Of a stretch of DNA of 35,179 nt, positions 1 to 8,724 are shown one piece after another. Numbering within the stretch: the first letter of the stretch is position 1; each line of letters begins with the position of its first letter. Source of the stretch: Verrucomicrobiaceae bacterium (lineage in GTDB: Bacteria; Verrucomicrobiota; Verrucomicrobiia; Verrucomicrobiales; Verrucomicrobiaceae); the NCBI GenBank assembly GCA_947440575.1, contig CANETF010000024.1, positions 1 to 35,179 of the forward strand, read 5' to 3'. The position numbers and the translations under genes were made by a program. Below the pieces are notes generated by a model. The model made no database searches. It had not been told where the DNA came from and worked only from the letters and a program-made list of their open reading frames with translations.

Positions 1-204
1 ACACGCGTAACTTGTCACGGATTCGTTGACTCAATAAATGCCCTCTGGTCAATGCTTTCGATGGTCGTGCCATCTTCTTCTAGTTGACCTAGAAGTTCAT
101 TTGTACAGCACTCTTTTCCACTGCTTGCCCCTTTTGCTTAGCGGCATTGAGGCTAGGCCATTCTCCCCTTCTTTCTGCCAGTCCCCCCACGACCCACGCC
201 CCGC
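1..204. other. Left edge; balanced composition, no gene recognised
   Basis: This stretch lies downstream of the EboD-like gene and lacks the heavy C-over-G skew of the sequence that follows. On the - strand, short open stretches in different frames are interrupted by stops. They could be remnants of a decayed gene, but no family is recognisable. No terminator hairpin with a T-run is evident. Confidence 0.4.
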
Positions 205-1368
205 TCAAGACCTCACCGCCGCCCGCTCCCGCAGCTCCTCCATCGCCTCCAGAATCAACGCCCGATCCATCACATGCACCTCCAGCTTCGTCCCGATCTC
301 CGGCACCAGTGTCACCGTTAACTCCCCCCCAAGATGCTCCCGAAACTCCTCCAGCCCCTCTAAAATCACCGACTCCCCACTCTTCCCTTCCTCCATCAAA
401 AACGGCGAGAAAAGCTCGAACCCGATCCGCTCGATCAACGCCAGCGCCCGTTCCGCCTCCGCCCGCCGCATCAGCCCCTTCTTCACCGAATAGGTGATGT
501 CCAGCGCCATCCCGATCGCCACCGCCTCCCCGTGCGTCACCGCAAACCCGGAGATCTGCTCCAGCTTGTGCGCCGCCCAGTGCCCGAAATCCAGCGGCCG
601 CGCCGACCCCAGCTCAAACGGATCCCCCCCCGTCGCAATGTGCTCCACATGCAGCTCCGCACTCCGCTCCACCACCTGCTCGATCGCCCCCTGCTCCAGC
701 CGCGCCAGCGCCCCCGCCATCCCCTCCATCCGCTCAAAAAACGCCGCATCCCGAATCATCGCCACCTTGATCGCCTCGATCAACCCATTGCGCCGCTCCC
801 GCTCCGGCAACGTCTCCAAAAAAGCAAAATCATTCACCACCGCAAACGGCACCGCAAAACTCCCCACCCAGTTCTTCTTGCCAAAGAAATTCACCCCATT
901 CTTGACCCCCACCCCGCCGTCCCCCTGGGACAACGTCGTCGTCGGCAGCCGCACATGCCGGATCCCCCGGTGCGCCGTCGACGCCGCAAAACACCCCAAA
1001 TCCAGCACCGCCCCGCCCCCAATCACCAGCACATAAGAATGCCGATCAAGCATCGCCTCCTCGATCGCCCGCCAGCACTGTTCCACCCGCGCAAACTCAT
1101 TCTTGCACCCCTCCCCCCCCGGCACCACCACCGGCGCCCCCGCCAGCTCCATCACCTCCGCATGCGCCTTCGCATACACCGGAATCGCCCCCAACAACCC
1201 CGGATTCGCCGCCACCACCCGATCATCCACAAACACCAGCACCCGCGGCACCTTCACCCCCGCATCCACCAGCAGCAGCTCCCGCAAAGTCCCGTTCCCG
1301 GGCGCAAACACACCCCGCGTAAACAAAATGCGGTGCGTGTGCGTGACCTGGATGGCGTGCTCAATCAT
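205..1368 (-). CDS. eboD: EboD-like 3-dehydroquinate synthase family sugar-phosphate cyclase
   Basis: This 387-residue protein belongs to the 3-dehydroquinate synthase fold, which uses NAD and a metal to cyclise sugar phosphates. The NAD-binding GGGAVLDLG lies at residues 117-125. The signature block GDGGVGVKNGVNFFGKKN is at 149-166. Likely metal ligands are E198, H263 (in FGHWAAH) and H279 (in THGEAVAIGM). The VKNGVNxFGKKN and LDFGHWAAHKLEQ wording is that of EboD, encoded in ebo clusters for a cytosolic precursor of a prenylated or scytonemin-type product, rather than of housekeeping AroB. The ATG at 1366-1368 is the natural start; no strong Shine-Dalgarno is seen. No other ebo genes (TatD-like, UbiA-like, TIM-barrel, phosphatase) are adjacent, so it looks like an orphan, although the window ends 204 bases downstream. 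The exact substrate cannot be deduced. Confidence 0.85.
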   Translation of the reverse strand: MIEHAIQVTHTHRILFTRGVFAPGNGTLRELLLVDAGVKVPRVLVFVDDRVVAANPGLLGAIPVYAKAHAEVMELAGAPVVVPGGEGCKNEFARVEQCWRAIEEAMLDRHSYVLVIGGGAVLDLGCFAASTAHRGIRHVRLPTTTLSQGDGGVGVKNGVNFFGKKNWVGSFAVPFAVVNDFAFLETLPERERRNGLIEAIKVAMIRDAAFFERMEGMAGALARLEQGAIEQVVERSAELHVEHIATGGDPFELGSARPLDFGHWAAHKLEQISGFAVTHGEAVAIGMALDITYSVKKGLMRRAEAERALALIERIGFELFSPFLMEEGKSGESVILEGLEEFREHLGGELTVTLVPEIGTKLEVHVMDRALILEAMEELRERAAVRS

Positions 1369-1464
1369 GAAATCAATACGCTGACACCTTCAAACCTGCC
1401 TGCCAGAGCAGTCCGATTCAAAGGGAAAAAGCAAACGCCCCCCTCCAAGCGCCTTTATCACAAA

Positions 1465-1764
1465 TCACCGCCTCCGCTTCGCCTCCTGCTTCAAAAACAG
1501 CGGCTCCAGCTCCTTCTCCACCCACGCAAACGCCGCCTCCAGCCCCTCCTCCCGGTAAATCACCCCAATCCGCGCCTCCACCTTCGTCGGCGCCCCAAAG
1601 CACGTCAAAAACCCATTGCACGTGAACCGCCGCTTCATCTCCGCATCCATCCTCCCCTCCCGCCTCAACACCCACGCCCGCACATACAACTCCAAAACCG
1701 CATCCCCGAGCCACGCCTCCTCACGCAGTTTCTCTTCTTCAGCAGCTTTCTGTGGACTCGGCAT
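1465..1764 (-). CDS. Short Mini-RNase III-like (ribonuclease III domain) protein
   Basis: The 99-residue product carries a degenerate RNase III signature: LREEAWLGDAVLELYVR (13-29), like the IGDAVYELYVR motif of Mini-III, and a second motif KVEARIGVIY (61-70), like the family's EALIGxIYL. D21 and E63 correspond to metal-binding acidic residues. The aspartate that normally sits three residues before E63 in classical RNase III is Thr60. There is no dsRNA-binding domain, and the protein is shorter than typical Mini-III (about 120-140 residues). Mini-III enzymes mature 23S rRNA ends in some bacteria; whether this one is active is unknown. The ATG at 1762-1764 has GGAG about 10 bases upstream. It lies 96 bases upstream of the EboD-like gene on the same strand, so cotranscription is possible. 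Confidence 0.7.
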   Translation of the reverse strand: MPSPQKAAEEEKLREEAWLGDAVLELYVRAWVLRREGRMDAEMKRRFTCNGFLTCFGAPTKVEARIGVIYREEGLEAAFAWVEKELEPLFLKQEAKRRR

Positions 1765-1869
1765 AACTTAAATGTCTCCACCCAACTTCCCAAAAGTCCA
1801 AATCTTTCCCCACCCCAAATCCTGTAACCCACCAACCCAATGGTGTTACCGATGTATTGACTGCGCCAC

Positions 1870-1917
1870 CACTCTCCACTCTCCACTCTCCACTCTCCAC
1901 TGATTACTGATTACTGA
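1870..1917. repeat. Heptamer tandem repeats (CACTCTC and TGATTAC units)
   Basis: Positions 1870-1901 hold about 4.6 perfect copies of the 7-base unit CACTCTC. They run directly into TGATTAC x2 plus TGA at 1901-1917. The second array overlaps the 3' end of the DUF1080 gene and supplies its last codons and TAA stop (1904-1906). The arrangement is a small variable-number tandem repeat between two co-directional genes. No hairpin or binding motif is obvious. Confidence 0.9.
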
Positions 1918-2617
1918 CCCCCACCTCCCCCGCCGTCTGCTCCGGCGTCACCCGCCCCCCCGGCAACTCCAAAATCCGGATGTTCCGAAAGTGAATCTCG
2001 GCCCCCTCACTCTCCAAACACAGATACCCCTTCCGCACCGTCGCCTCGCGCATCCCGTTCACAAACTTCCCGTTGATCGCCAGCTTCACCACCCCGTCCA
2101 CCGCCACCACATCATACGTGTTCCATTCCCCCTTGCCCTTGCATCGCATCTCATAAGACATGCTCCGCTTCCCCCGCGGATTGTCCGGCACCGCCTCCAG
2201 CCCGTTCGCCCCAAACAACTCCCCCGACACATAACCCATGTGACGCGGCGACCCATCCTTCTCCCGGTTCAACAGCGGATACTCCAGCTCCAGCATCTGC
2301 ACCTCCATCCCCTTCGGCAGCGGCCGCTCCTTCGGCGTCGTCCCCTCGCTCCAGATGAACACCCCCGAGTTCCCCCCCGCCTCCATGTGCCGCCACTCAA
2401 TGTGCAAAACAAAATTCTCATATTGCTTCTCCGATCGCATCACCCCGATCGGCAACCCCTTGCATACCAGCAGCCCATCCTTCACCACCCACGTCTCCGC
2501 ACTCGTGTTCACATCCACCCACCCCGTCAGATCCTTCCCATTAAAAAGCGAAACAAATCCCGCCTCCTCCGCGCGACCCATCCCCAGCAACAATCCCATC
2601 AAAAGCAAACATCTCAT
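1904..2617 (-). CDS. Secreted DUF1080 (3-keto-disaccharide hydrolase domain) protein
   Basis: The 237-residue protein starts with a signal peptide ([18 protein letters not shown]) followed by a single DUF1080 domain, a laminin-G/concanavalin-like beta-sandwich. Diagnostic motifs are [10 protein letters not shown] near residue 24, [25 protein letters not shown] and [19 protein letters not shown] near the C-terminus. The family is abundant in Planctomycetes and Verrucomicrobia. Some members hydrolyse 3-keto-glycosides; others have unknown glycan roles. The frame is open to a TTG at 2656, but the ATG at 2615-2617 gives a clean signal peptide and is preferred. It is divergent from the exported propeller-like gene starting at 2771. 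Its 3' end is built from a tandem repeat, so the last residues (VSNQ) are probably not functionally important. Confidence 0.88.
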   Translation of the reverse strand: MRCLLLMGLLLGMGRAEEAGFVSLFNGKDLTGWVDVNTSAETWVVKDGLLVCKGLPIGVMRSEKQYENFVLHIEWRHMEAGGNSGVFIWSEGTTPKERPLPKGMEVQMLELEYPLLNREKDGSPRHMGYVSGELFGANGLEAVPDNPRGKRSMSYEMRCKGKGEWNTYDVVAVDGVVKLAINGKFVNGMREATVRKGYLCLESEGAEIHFRNIRILELPGGRVTPEQTAGEVGVSNQ

Positions 2618-2770
2618 ATCCCAAACCAACGCCACCCAACACCCCGCTTTCTCCAAACTTTCGCTCCCTCATTTCTCCCAACCAACCCCACCCCACAGCA
2701 TCAGACCAAAGTCCGATAACGCTCCCCTCATCCATCGCGCACTTTGCCGAAGTCAATCCCCACGCGCACC

Positions 2771-5401
2771 ATGAAATTGAAGTCCCTCCTTCTCACCGCC
2801 CTGCTCAGCATCCCCTTCCTGCCCACGCCGCTCCCCGCCGCACTCCCGGGCTTGAAAATCCTCAAACTCTACAGCTCCGGCCAGACCTCCTACTTTCGTC
2901 GCCAGTTCGGTGCCGCCGTCGCCATCTCTGACAAATACGCCGTCGTCGGCGAGCCTGCTTATACCACCGCCACCCCCGGCATCGGCAAAGTTCACATCTT
3001 CAACCCCATTACCGGTGCCCTCATCCGCACCCTCAAATCGCCCAACAGCAAACTCAACGACGGCTTCGGCTCCAGTCTCGCCCTCCGTGGCAATCTCCTC
3101 GCCGTCGGCGCCGACGAACGCAACACCGGAGGCGGCCAGGCCTTCCTCTTCGATCTCTCCACCGGCAAAGTCCTCAAACAATTCACCAGCAGCAGCATCG
3201 GTTCCCGGTTCGGCCAAGCCGTCGCTCTCACTCAAGACTTCATGTTCATCAGCAGCCCCGGCTCCAGCAGCGGAAAAGGCGACCTCGCGATCCACAGCAC
3301 CACAGGCTCGGGCCCCAGCAGCGGCTTCTCATACAATGGCGCCGCCGGAGCCGCCTTCGGCACCACCATGGCCACCAGCGGCGACCTTCTCTACATCGGC
3401 GTCCCGGGCGAAGCCAGCATCCGCGTCTACAAAAACGCTGACTTTGTCCTGTCCCTCCAGCCCGCAGGCATCAGCGTCGGAGATGGCTTCGGCAATGCCT
3501 TCGCCGCCTACGGCTCCGACCTGATCGCCTCTGCTCCTCTCGATAACGCCAACGGCGACACGCAAAGTGGCAGTGTCTACCGGTTCAGTTCCCCCTTCAC
3601 TTCCTCCTCACTCATCCCCGTCGATCCTTCCCCCAGCTCAAATCGCAAGTCCGGCGAGGTCATGGCTCGCGAAGGCGCCCTCCTCGTCTCCACCATCGCC
3701 CGCACCGGCGGCGGCCACGACCTCATCCTCCACAACCTCACCACCAACACCCCGTTGCTGACCATCCCCTCTGAGGAACTCTCCCTCTTCAAGAAGGTCA
3801 CCTCTCTCGGCCTCGCCTCCGGCAGACTCCTCGTCGGCATCCCTTCAGACGCCACCCTCACCACAGACGCCGGCGCAGTCTTCCTCATCCAAACCCTCTC
3901 CCAGCCCGAAACCTTCTCCACCCTCCTCTCCAGGGGCGATTCCGCTCCCGGCTACCCTGGCATCTCGTTCAACGCCATCGGTGACGCCTGCATCACCCCC
4001 AACGGATCTGCCATCACTCGCTCCACCCTCGCCGGCCCCGGCTCCAACGGCGGCAAAGACACCGGCCTCTACTCCAATGTCGGCCACCCAAGTTATTTCG
4101 ACAGCCTCGTCAAGTCTCGCGACTCCTACGACTCCTACCTCTTCGGCACCATCCAAAACGCCCCCATCGCCAACGACCCCACCTTCTGCCTCTTCCAATC
4201 CACCCTCACAGGCACCGGCACCACCTCCGCCAACAACCGCGTCCTTATGCGCGACAACGGCTCCTCCACCATCGATCTCATGAACACCGGCAGCCCCATC
4301 ATCGGCGTCCCCGGCGTCCTCAAACAAATCCGGCAAGTCTCCCAAAGCCACTCCGCCGCCCAGTTTGCCGTCAACATCAATTCCCGCAGCAGCACCCTCG
4401 GACTCCCTCTCGCCAACGATTCCTCCATCATCATCCGGTCCAACACAGGCACCCCCCCCACCGAAATCATCACCGAAGGCCAGTCCGTCCCCATGCAAAC
4501 CTTCAAAATCGGCGAGATCTCCCCCCGCACCTCCTTCCACTCCGACTGCCTCCACTTCTCCGCCGCCCTCACCGACGGTGTCACCCCCCTCAATAACACC
4601 GCCGTCTTCTCCAAAAAACCCGGCTCCCCCCTCACCGTCCTCGCCCGCAAAGGCGACCCCACCCCCGACCTAGCCGCCACCTACTCCACCTTCCTCGCCG
4701 AGGGCGGCACCCTCGCCCGACCCTTCCTCCGCGCCACCGTCAAAGGCTCCGGCATCACCACCTCCAACGACGACTGCCTCTTCTTCCACAACGGCGCCCA
4801 ACTCAAACTCGTCGCTCGCGAGCGCCAAAACGCTTTCGTCTTCGGCAAAAACATCACCTGGCTCCGCTTCCGCAATGTCTGGCCCGTTGGCAACCGCCTC
4901 CTCGTCCACGCCACCGTCGCACCAAGCACCAAACTAAGCGCTCCCTACAACGCCCTCTTCCTCTACCAGGAGGATCAAACCTGGGCCGAACTCGTCGCCA
5001 AAGGCGACACCTTCGCTGGCTCAAAGGGCGAGCTCATCGCGGCCTTCCAACGCATCGAAGTCAGCGCCTCCAGCGGCCACTACACCATCCTCGCCTCCCT
5101 CTCCCGCGCCACCTCCACCACCAACCAAATCCTCCTCCGTGGCAACGTCAACGCTGGCGACCCCTCCCTCAGGGCCGGCCTCATGCGTCGCCCTACCGCC
5201 ATCCTCCAAAAAGGCTCCATCTTCTCCGCTCCCTACCTCGGCTCCACCCGCCTCACCAGCCTCACCGCCGCCAACCTCTCCACCACCGATCCCTCCGGCC
5301 TCGGTCGCAAAGGCCTCTCCAGCGTCATCTCCTCCAACGGCACCACCCTCCTCCGCGCCACCTTCAGCGACGGCTCCACCCGCCTCATCACCGTCCCTTA
5401 G
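2771..5401 (+). CDS. Exported FG-GAP/DUF7453-like double beta-propeller protein
   Basis: The 876-residue protein begins with a signal peptide (MKLKSLLLTALLSIPFLPTPLPAA). Residues about 44-370 hold roughly seven FG-GAP/integrin-alpha-like repeats, recognisable as FG(S/Q/T/N)xxA...G..L..G.P at about 44, 99, 148, 196, 240, 296 and 343, enough for one propeller. Residues about 381-876 hold a second family of 70-80-residue repeats with LxxRGDxxPG-type motifs (LLSRGDSAPG, VLARKGDPTPD, LVAKGDTFAG). They resemble DUF7453/choice-of-anchor repeats from memory. No transmembrane helix, LPXTG or PEP-CTERM tail is present. A TTG lies 27 bases upstream in frame, but the ATG at 2771 directly precedes the signal peptide. 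A cell-surface or secreted binding role is inferred; no catalytic motif is visible. Confidence 0.8.
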   Translation: MKLKSLLLTALLSIPFLPTPLPAALPGLKILKLYSSGQTSYFRRQFGAAVAISDKYAVVGEPAYTTATPGIGKVHIFNPITGALIRTLKSPNSKLNDGFGSSLALRGNLLAVGADERNTGGGQAFLFDLSTGKVLKQFTSSSIGSRFGQAVALTQDFMFISSPGSSSGKGDLAIHSTTGSGPSSGFSYNGAAGAAFGTTMATSGDLLYIGVPGEASIRVYKNADFVLSLQPAGISVGDGFGNAFAAYGSDLIASAPLDNANGDTQSGSVYRFSSPFTSSSLIPVDPSPSSNRKSGEVMAREGALLVSTIARTGGGHDLILHNLTTNTPLLTIPSEELSLFKKVTSLGLASGRLLVGIPSDATLTTDAGAVFLIQTLSQPETFSTLLSRGDSAPGYPGISFNAIGDACITPNGSAITRSTLAGPGSNGGKDTGLYSNVGHPSYFDSLVKSRDSYDSYLFGTIQNAPIANDPTFCLFQSTLTGTGTTSANNRVLMRDNGSSTIDLMNTGSPIIGVPGVLKQIRQVSQSHSAAQFAVNINSRSSTLGLPLANDSSIIIRSNTGTPPTEIITEGQSVPMQTFKIGEISPRTSFHSDCLHFSAALTDGVTPLNNTAVFSKKPGSPLTVLARKGDPTPDLAATYSTFLAEGGTLARPFLRATVKGSGITTSNDDCLFFHNGAQLKLVARERQNAFVFGKNITWLRFRNVWPVGNRLLVHATVAPSTKLSAPYNALFLYQEDQTWAELVAKGDTFAGSKGELIAAFQRIEVSASSGHYTILASLSRATSTTNQILLRGNVNAGDPSLRAGLMRRPTAILQKGSIFSAPYLGSTRLTSLTAANLSTTDPSGLGRKGLSSVISSNGTTLLRATFSDGSTRLITVP

Positions 5402-5459
5402 TTCCTTCTTCAAATTCACCCTTGGCCCGCCCCTCACCCGCGCTCATGGTGACCCACCC

Positions 5460-6749
5460 ATGAGCGCCCCTCCCGCCGACCCCTCACCCGCCCCCTTCGA
5501 CCTCGTCGTCGCAGGCGGCGGCGCCGCCGGTTTCTTCGGCGCCATCACCTTCGCCGAAGCCCGCCCCGGCTCCCGCGTCCTCATCCTCGAAAAAACCAGC
5601 CACGTCCTCGGCAAAGTCAAAATCTCCGGCGGCGGCCGCTGCAACGTCACCCACGCCTGCTTCGACCCCCGCTCCCTCACCCAGTTCTACCCCCGAGGCT
5701 CCAAACAACTCATCGGCCCCTTCAACCACTGGAGCCCCGCCGACACCATGACCTGGTTCGAAAACCGCGGCGTCCCCCTCAAAATCGAACCCGACGGCCG
5801 CGTCTTCCCCCAGTCCGACTCCTCCCAAAGCATCATCGACTGCCTCCTCTCCGCCGCCAAAAACGCCGGCGTCATCGTCCGCACCCACACCGCCCTCGAC
5901 ACCGCCACCCTCGCTCCCGACGGCACCTTCCACCTCCACCTCACCCCCGACGAAACCCTCACCACCCGCCGCCTCCTCCTCACCCTCGGCGGCACCCGCA
6001 ACCCCATCGGCGCCCACCTCGCCGCCAGCTTCGGCCACCGCATCGAAGACGCCGCCCCCTCCCTCTTCACCTTCAAAATCACCGACCCCCGCCTCACCGA
6101 CCTCCCCGGCCTCGCCGTCCCCGATGCCACCGTCCAGGTCCTCTCCACCGACCCCAAACTCCGCCTCCAAGCCACCGGCCCCGTCCTCATCACCCACTGG
6201 GGCTTGAGCGGCCCCGGCATCTTAAAAGTCTCCGCCTGGGGCGCCCGTCACCTCCAGCAACTCGACTACCGCTTCGACATCCTCGTCAACTGGACCGGCC
6301 GCACCACCGAACCCCAAATCCTCCATCACTTCGACTCCCTCCGCACCACCTCCCCTCGCAAAAGCCTCCTCAACGACCCCCAATTCGACATCCCCTCCCG
6401 CCTCTGGAAAACCCTCGTCGAATCCGCCCTCGCCCCCCTCCACCCCAACCTCCCCGACCTCCGCTGGCCCCACCTCCCCACCCCCCTCGCCCGCCGCCTC
6501 GCCCGCGAACTCGGCGCCTGCACCTTCGCCGTCGATGGCAAAAGCATGAACAAAGACGAGTTCGTCACCTGTGGCGGCGTCCACCTCGGCGACGTCCACT
6601 TCAAAACCATGGAAAGCCGCCTCGTCCCCGGCCTCCACTTCGCCGGCGAAATCCTCGACATCGACGGCGTCACCGGCGGCTTCAACTTCCAAGCCGCCTG
6701 GACCACCGCCCACCTCGCCGGCCAAGCCATCGCCCAAAGCCTAGCGTAG
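5460..6749 (+). CDS. BaiN/HI0933-family FAD-dependent oxidoreductase (aminoacetone oxidase-like)
   Basis: The 429-residue cytosolic flavoprotein has an N-terminal Rossmann dinucleotide motif VVAGGGAAGFFGAI (GGGAAG at 19-24) and the family signature GKVKISGGGRCNVTHA (about 53-68). The C-terminal block has CGGVHLGDV, TMESRLVPGLHFAGEILD and DGVTGGFNFQAAW. This is the HI0933/YhiN/BaiN family, for which flavin reduction of various substrates is known and the physiological role is often unclear. The reading frame is open far upstream inside the previous gene, but that part is low-complexity Ser/Pro/Ala shadow; the ATG at 5460 gives the normal family length. A five-codon ATG reading frame (5446-5463) overlaps this start as ATGA, perhaps by chance. 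The gene is 58 bases downstream of the propeller gene, on the same strand. Confidence 0.9.
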   Translation: MSAPPADPSPAPFDLVVAGGGAAGFFGAITFAEARPGSRVLILEKTSHVLGKVKISGGGRCNVTHACFDPRSLTQFYPRGSKQLIGPFNHWSPADTMTWFENRGVPLKIEPDGRVFPQSDSSQSIIDCLLSAAKNAGVIVRTHTALDTATLAPDGTFHLHLTPDETLTTRRLLLTLGGTRNPIGAHLAASFGHRIEDAAPSLFTFKITDPRLTDLPGLAVPDATVQVLSTDPKLRLQATGPVLITHWGLSGPGILKVSAWGARHLQQLDYRFDILVNWTGRTTEPQILHHFDSLRTTSPRKSLLNDPQFDIPSRLWKTLVESALAPLHPNLPDLRWPHLPTPLARRLARELGACTFAVDGKSMNKDEFVTCGGVHLGDVHFKTMESRLVPGLHFAGEILDIDGVTGGFNFQAAWTTAHLAGQAIAQSLA

Positions 6750-6801
6750 CCTAAAGTCCTCGCGCGACTTCTCCCCCCACCCCGTGTTACTCCCCCCAAC
6801 C

Positions 6802-7905
6802 ATGAAGCCCCTCCTCGCCCTCCTCCTCACCACCCTCATCGCCTCCGCCCAGCAGCCCGATCTCTTCAAAGCCTGGGACCAAAACAACGACGGCCAGCTC
6901 TCCCCCCAGGAACTCCCCGAAAAAGTCCGTCAAAACTTCGACCGCGTCGACACCGACAAGAACGGCTTCATCTCCAAAGCCGAACACCAAGCCGTCACCG
7001 CCCGCAACTCCCAAAACCGCCCCAAAACACCCCGCCTCCCCGAAAACATCGACGCCAAACTCGACCTCCCCTACGCCGATACCGAAAACCCCCGCCAACG
7101 CCTTGACCTCTACCTCCCCAAAGCCCCCAAAACCACCACCCCGCTCCCCGTCATCGTCTTCATCCACGGCGGCGGCTGGAAAGGCGGCGACAAAGCCAGC
7201 GGCATCAACAACCTCGCCCCCTACCTCGCCAGCGGCCACTACGCCGGCGTCTCCGTCGGCTATCGCCTCACCAACGAAGCCCAATGGCCCGCCCAAATCC
7301 ACGACTGCAAAGCCGCCATCCGCTGGATCAAAGCCCACGCCAAAGAATACAACCTCGACCCCGCCAAAATCGCCGTCTGGGGCACCTCCGCCGGCGGCCA
7401 CCTCGTCTCCTTCCTCGGCACCAGTGGCGATGTCCAATCCCTCGAAGGCACCCTCGGCAAACACCTCGACCAAAACAGCCAAGTCACCTGCGTCATCAAC
7501 TTCTTCGGCCCGGAAAACTTCCTCACCATGGTCAGACAGGAAAGCACCGTTGACCGCAGCACCGCCGACTACCCCGAAGCCCTCCTCCTCGGCGGCCGCG
7601 TCCAGGACCAAACCGCCGCCGCCACCGAAGCTTCCCCCGTCACCCACGTCTCTCCCGGCGACGCCCCCTTCCTCACCGCCCACGGCACCAAAGACCCCCT
7701 CGTACCCTATGCCCAAGGCCAGGAAATCGACGCCGCCCTGAAAAAAGCCGGAGTCGACTCCCTCCTCATCACCATGACCAACGGCGGCCACGGCTTCCGC
7801 AGCCCCGAACTCGACCACCGCGTCCAACAGTTCCTCGACCTCCACCTCCGCAACATCCCCGCCACCATCTCCACCGAACCCATCCTCACCGAACCCAAAA
7901 AATAA
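6802..7905 (+). CDS. Secreted EF-hand alpha/beta hydrolase (esterase/BD-FAE-like)
   Basis: The 367-residue protein has a signal peptide (MKPLLALLLTTLIASA). Two canonical EF-hand loops follow: D26-E37 (DQNNDGQLSPQE) and D50-E61 (DTDKNGFISKAE). An alpha/beta-hydrolase domain occupies about 85-350. The oxyanion motif HGGGW is at 122-126, the nucleophile elbow GTSAG at 194-198 (Ser196), the likely acid is Asp298 in HGTKDP and the histidine is His330 in NGGHGF, so the catalytic triad looks intact. The domain resembles acetyl- and feruloyl-type carbohydrate esterases. Activity on acylated polysaccharides is inferred from the family. The in-frame GTG at 6784 is ignored because the ATG at 6802 begins the signal peptide. 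It lies 52 bases after the flavoprotein gene and may be cotranscribed. Convergent with the AraC gene, 39 bases away. Confidence 0.88.
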   Translation: MKPLLALLLTTLIASAQQPDLFKAWDQNNDGQLSPQELPEKVRQNFDRVDTDKNGFISKAEHQAVTARNSQNRPKTPRLPENIDAKLDLPYADTENPRQRLDLYLPKAPKTTTPLPVIVFIHGGGWKGGDKASGINNLAPYLASGHYAGVSVGYRLTNEAQWPAQIHDCKAAIRWIKAHAKEYNLDPAKIAVWGTSAGGHLVSFLGTSGDVQSLEGTLGKHLDQNSQVTCVINFFGPENFLTMVRQESTVDRSTADYPEALLLGGRVQDQTAAATEASPVTHVSPGDAPFLTAHGTKDPLVPYAQGQEIDAALKKAGVDSLLITMTNGGHGFRSPELDHRVQQFLDLHLRNIPATISTEPILTEPKK

Positions 7906-7944
7906 ACCCCATCCCTCGCCCCTTTTTTCTGCCAGTGTTCCTGA

Positions 7945-8688
7945 TCACCGAAACTGCCGCCGATACCGCAACGGCGTCAGCCCCATGTGCTTTTGAAAGT
8001 GTTGGGTGAAGGAACTCTGATCCGCAAACCCCACCTCCCGCGCGATCTCCCCCACCTGCCGGTCCGGATCCGCCAGCAGCTCGCACGCCGCCTGAATCCG
8101 CACCTTCATCACCACCGCCTGCGGACTCATCCCAAACGCCTCCACAAACTTCCGGTGCAACTGCCGCGGTGACACACACGCCAGCTCCGCCAGTTCCAGC
8201 ACCGAAATCTTGTCCCGGAACCGCGTCCGAATGTGCTCCACCGCCCGCTCAATCTGCCGATGCGGATACACCTCGTCCGGCGCACTTCCATGCGCCCGCA
8301 CGATCCCCATGATCCCCATCACCTTCCCCTTCTCGTCAAACACCGGCAGCTTGTGCGTCACAAACCAGTCAGGGATCCCCTGGCGATTGAAAAACAATTC
8401 CACAATCCCCAGCTTCGCCTCCCCCGTCCGCATCACCTCCTCATCATCCCGCCGAAAATTCTCCGCCAACCGCGCCGGAAACAAACTGAAGTCATCCTTC
8501 CCCAGCACCTCCTCCTCCGAAGCAAAACCCAACCGCTCCACAAAGTGCCGGTTCGCCGCCACCAACCGAAACGCCTCGTCCTTCGCAAAAAACGACACCC
8601 TCGGCAAATGGTTGAACAGCAGATAAAACGGGCTGTCCGTTCCCATCCGCTTCAAAAAACGTTCTCGCAACTGCCCCGCTGTCTCCAT
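7945..8688 (-). CDS. AraC-family transcriptional regulator with N-terminal PAS domain
   Basis: The 247-residue protein has a PAS-like sensor at about 22-131 (FNHLPRVSFFAKDEAFRLVA, then VLGKDDFSLFP and the GIPDWFVTHKLPVFDEKGKV core). It is followed by an AraC/XylS double helix-turn-helix at about 147-245: helix 1 region LAELACVSPRQLHRKF, helix 2 region IAREVGFADQSSFTQHFQKHMGLTPLRYR. The ATG at 8686-8688 is chosen because AGGTGG lies about six bases upstream; a GTG seven codons earlier is the alternative. It is divergent from the PVC-type cytochrome gene, and a pair of TGTCCG direct repeats 21 bp apart sits between them. A role in regulating that gene, itself, or carbohydrate use is inferred. 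The PAS ligand is unknown. Confidence 0.9.
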   Translation of the reverse strand: METAGQLRERFLKRMGTDSPFYLLFNHLPRVSFFAKDEAFRLVAANRHFVERLGFASEEEVLGKDDFSLFPARLAENFRRDDEEVMRTGEAKLGIVELFFNRQGIPDWFVTHKLPVFDEKGKVMGIMGIVRAHGSAPDEVYPHRQIERAVEHIRTRFRDKISVLELAELACVSPRQLHRKFVEAFGMSPQAVVMKVRIQAACELLADPDRQVGEIAREVGFADQSSFTQHFQKHMGLTPLRYRRQFR

Positions 8689-8724
8689 CCCCCACCTTGC
8701 CCGCTCCACTCCCCCGGTTCAACC

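Noticed and set aside
532..1827. Arg/Pro/His-rich open frame on the + strand across the EboD and Mini-III genes
   Set aside because: It is a shadow of two well-supported - strand genes and has no domain.
4452..4459. C8 tract in the propeller gene as a phase switch (also 9510-9517 and 13669-13676)
   Set aside because: These tracts lie inside intact reading frames of C-rich DNA and the proteins continue normally, so there is no sign of switching.
5446..5463. Five-codon upstream ORF overlapping the flavoprotein ATG as ATGA
   Set aside because: Too short, no SD, and such overlaps arise easily; translational coupling is not supported.
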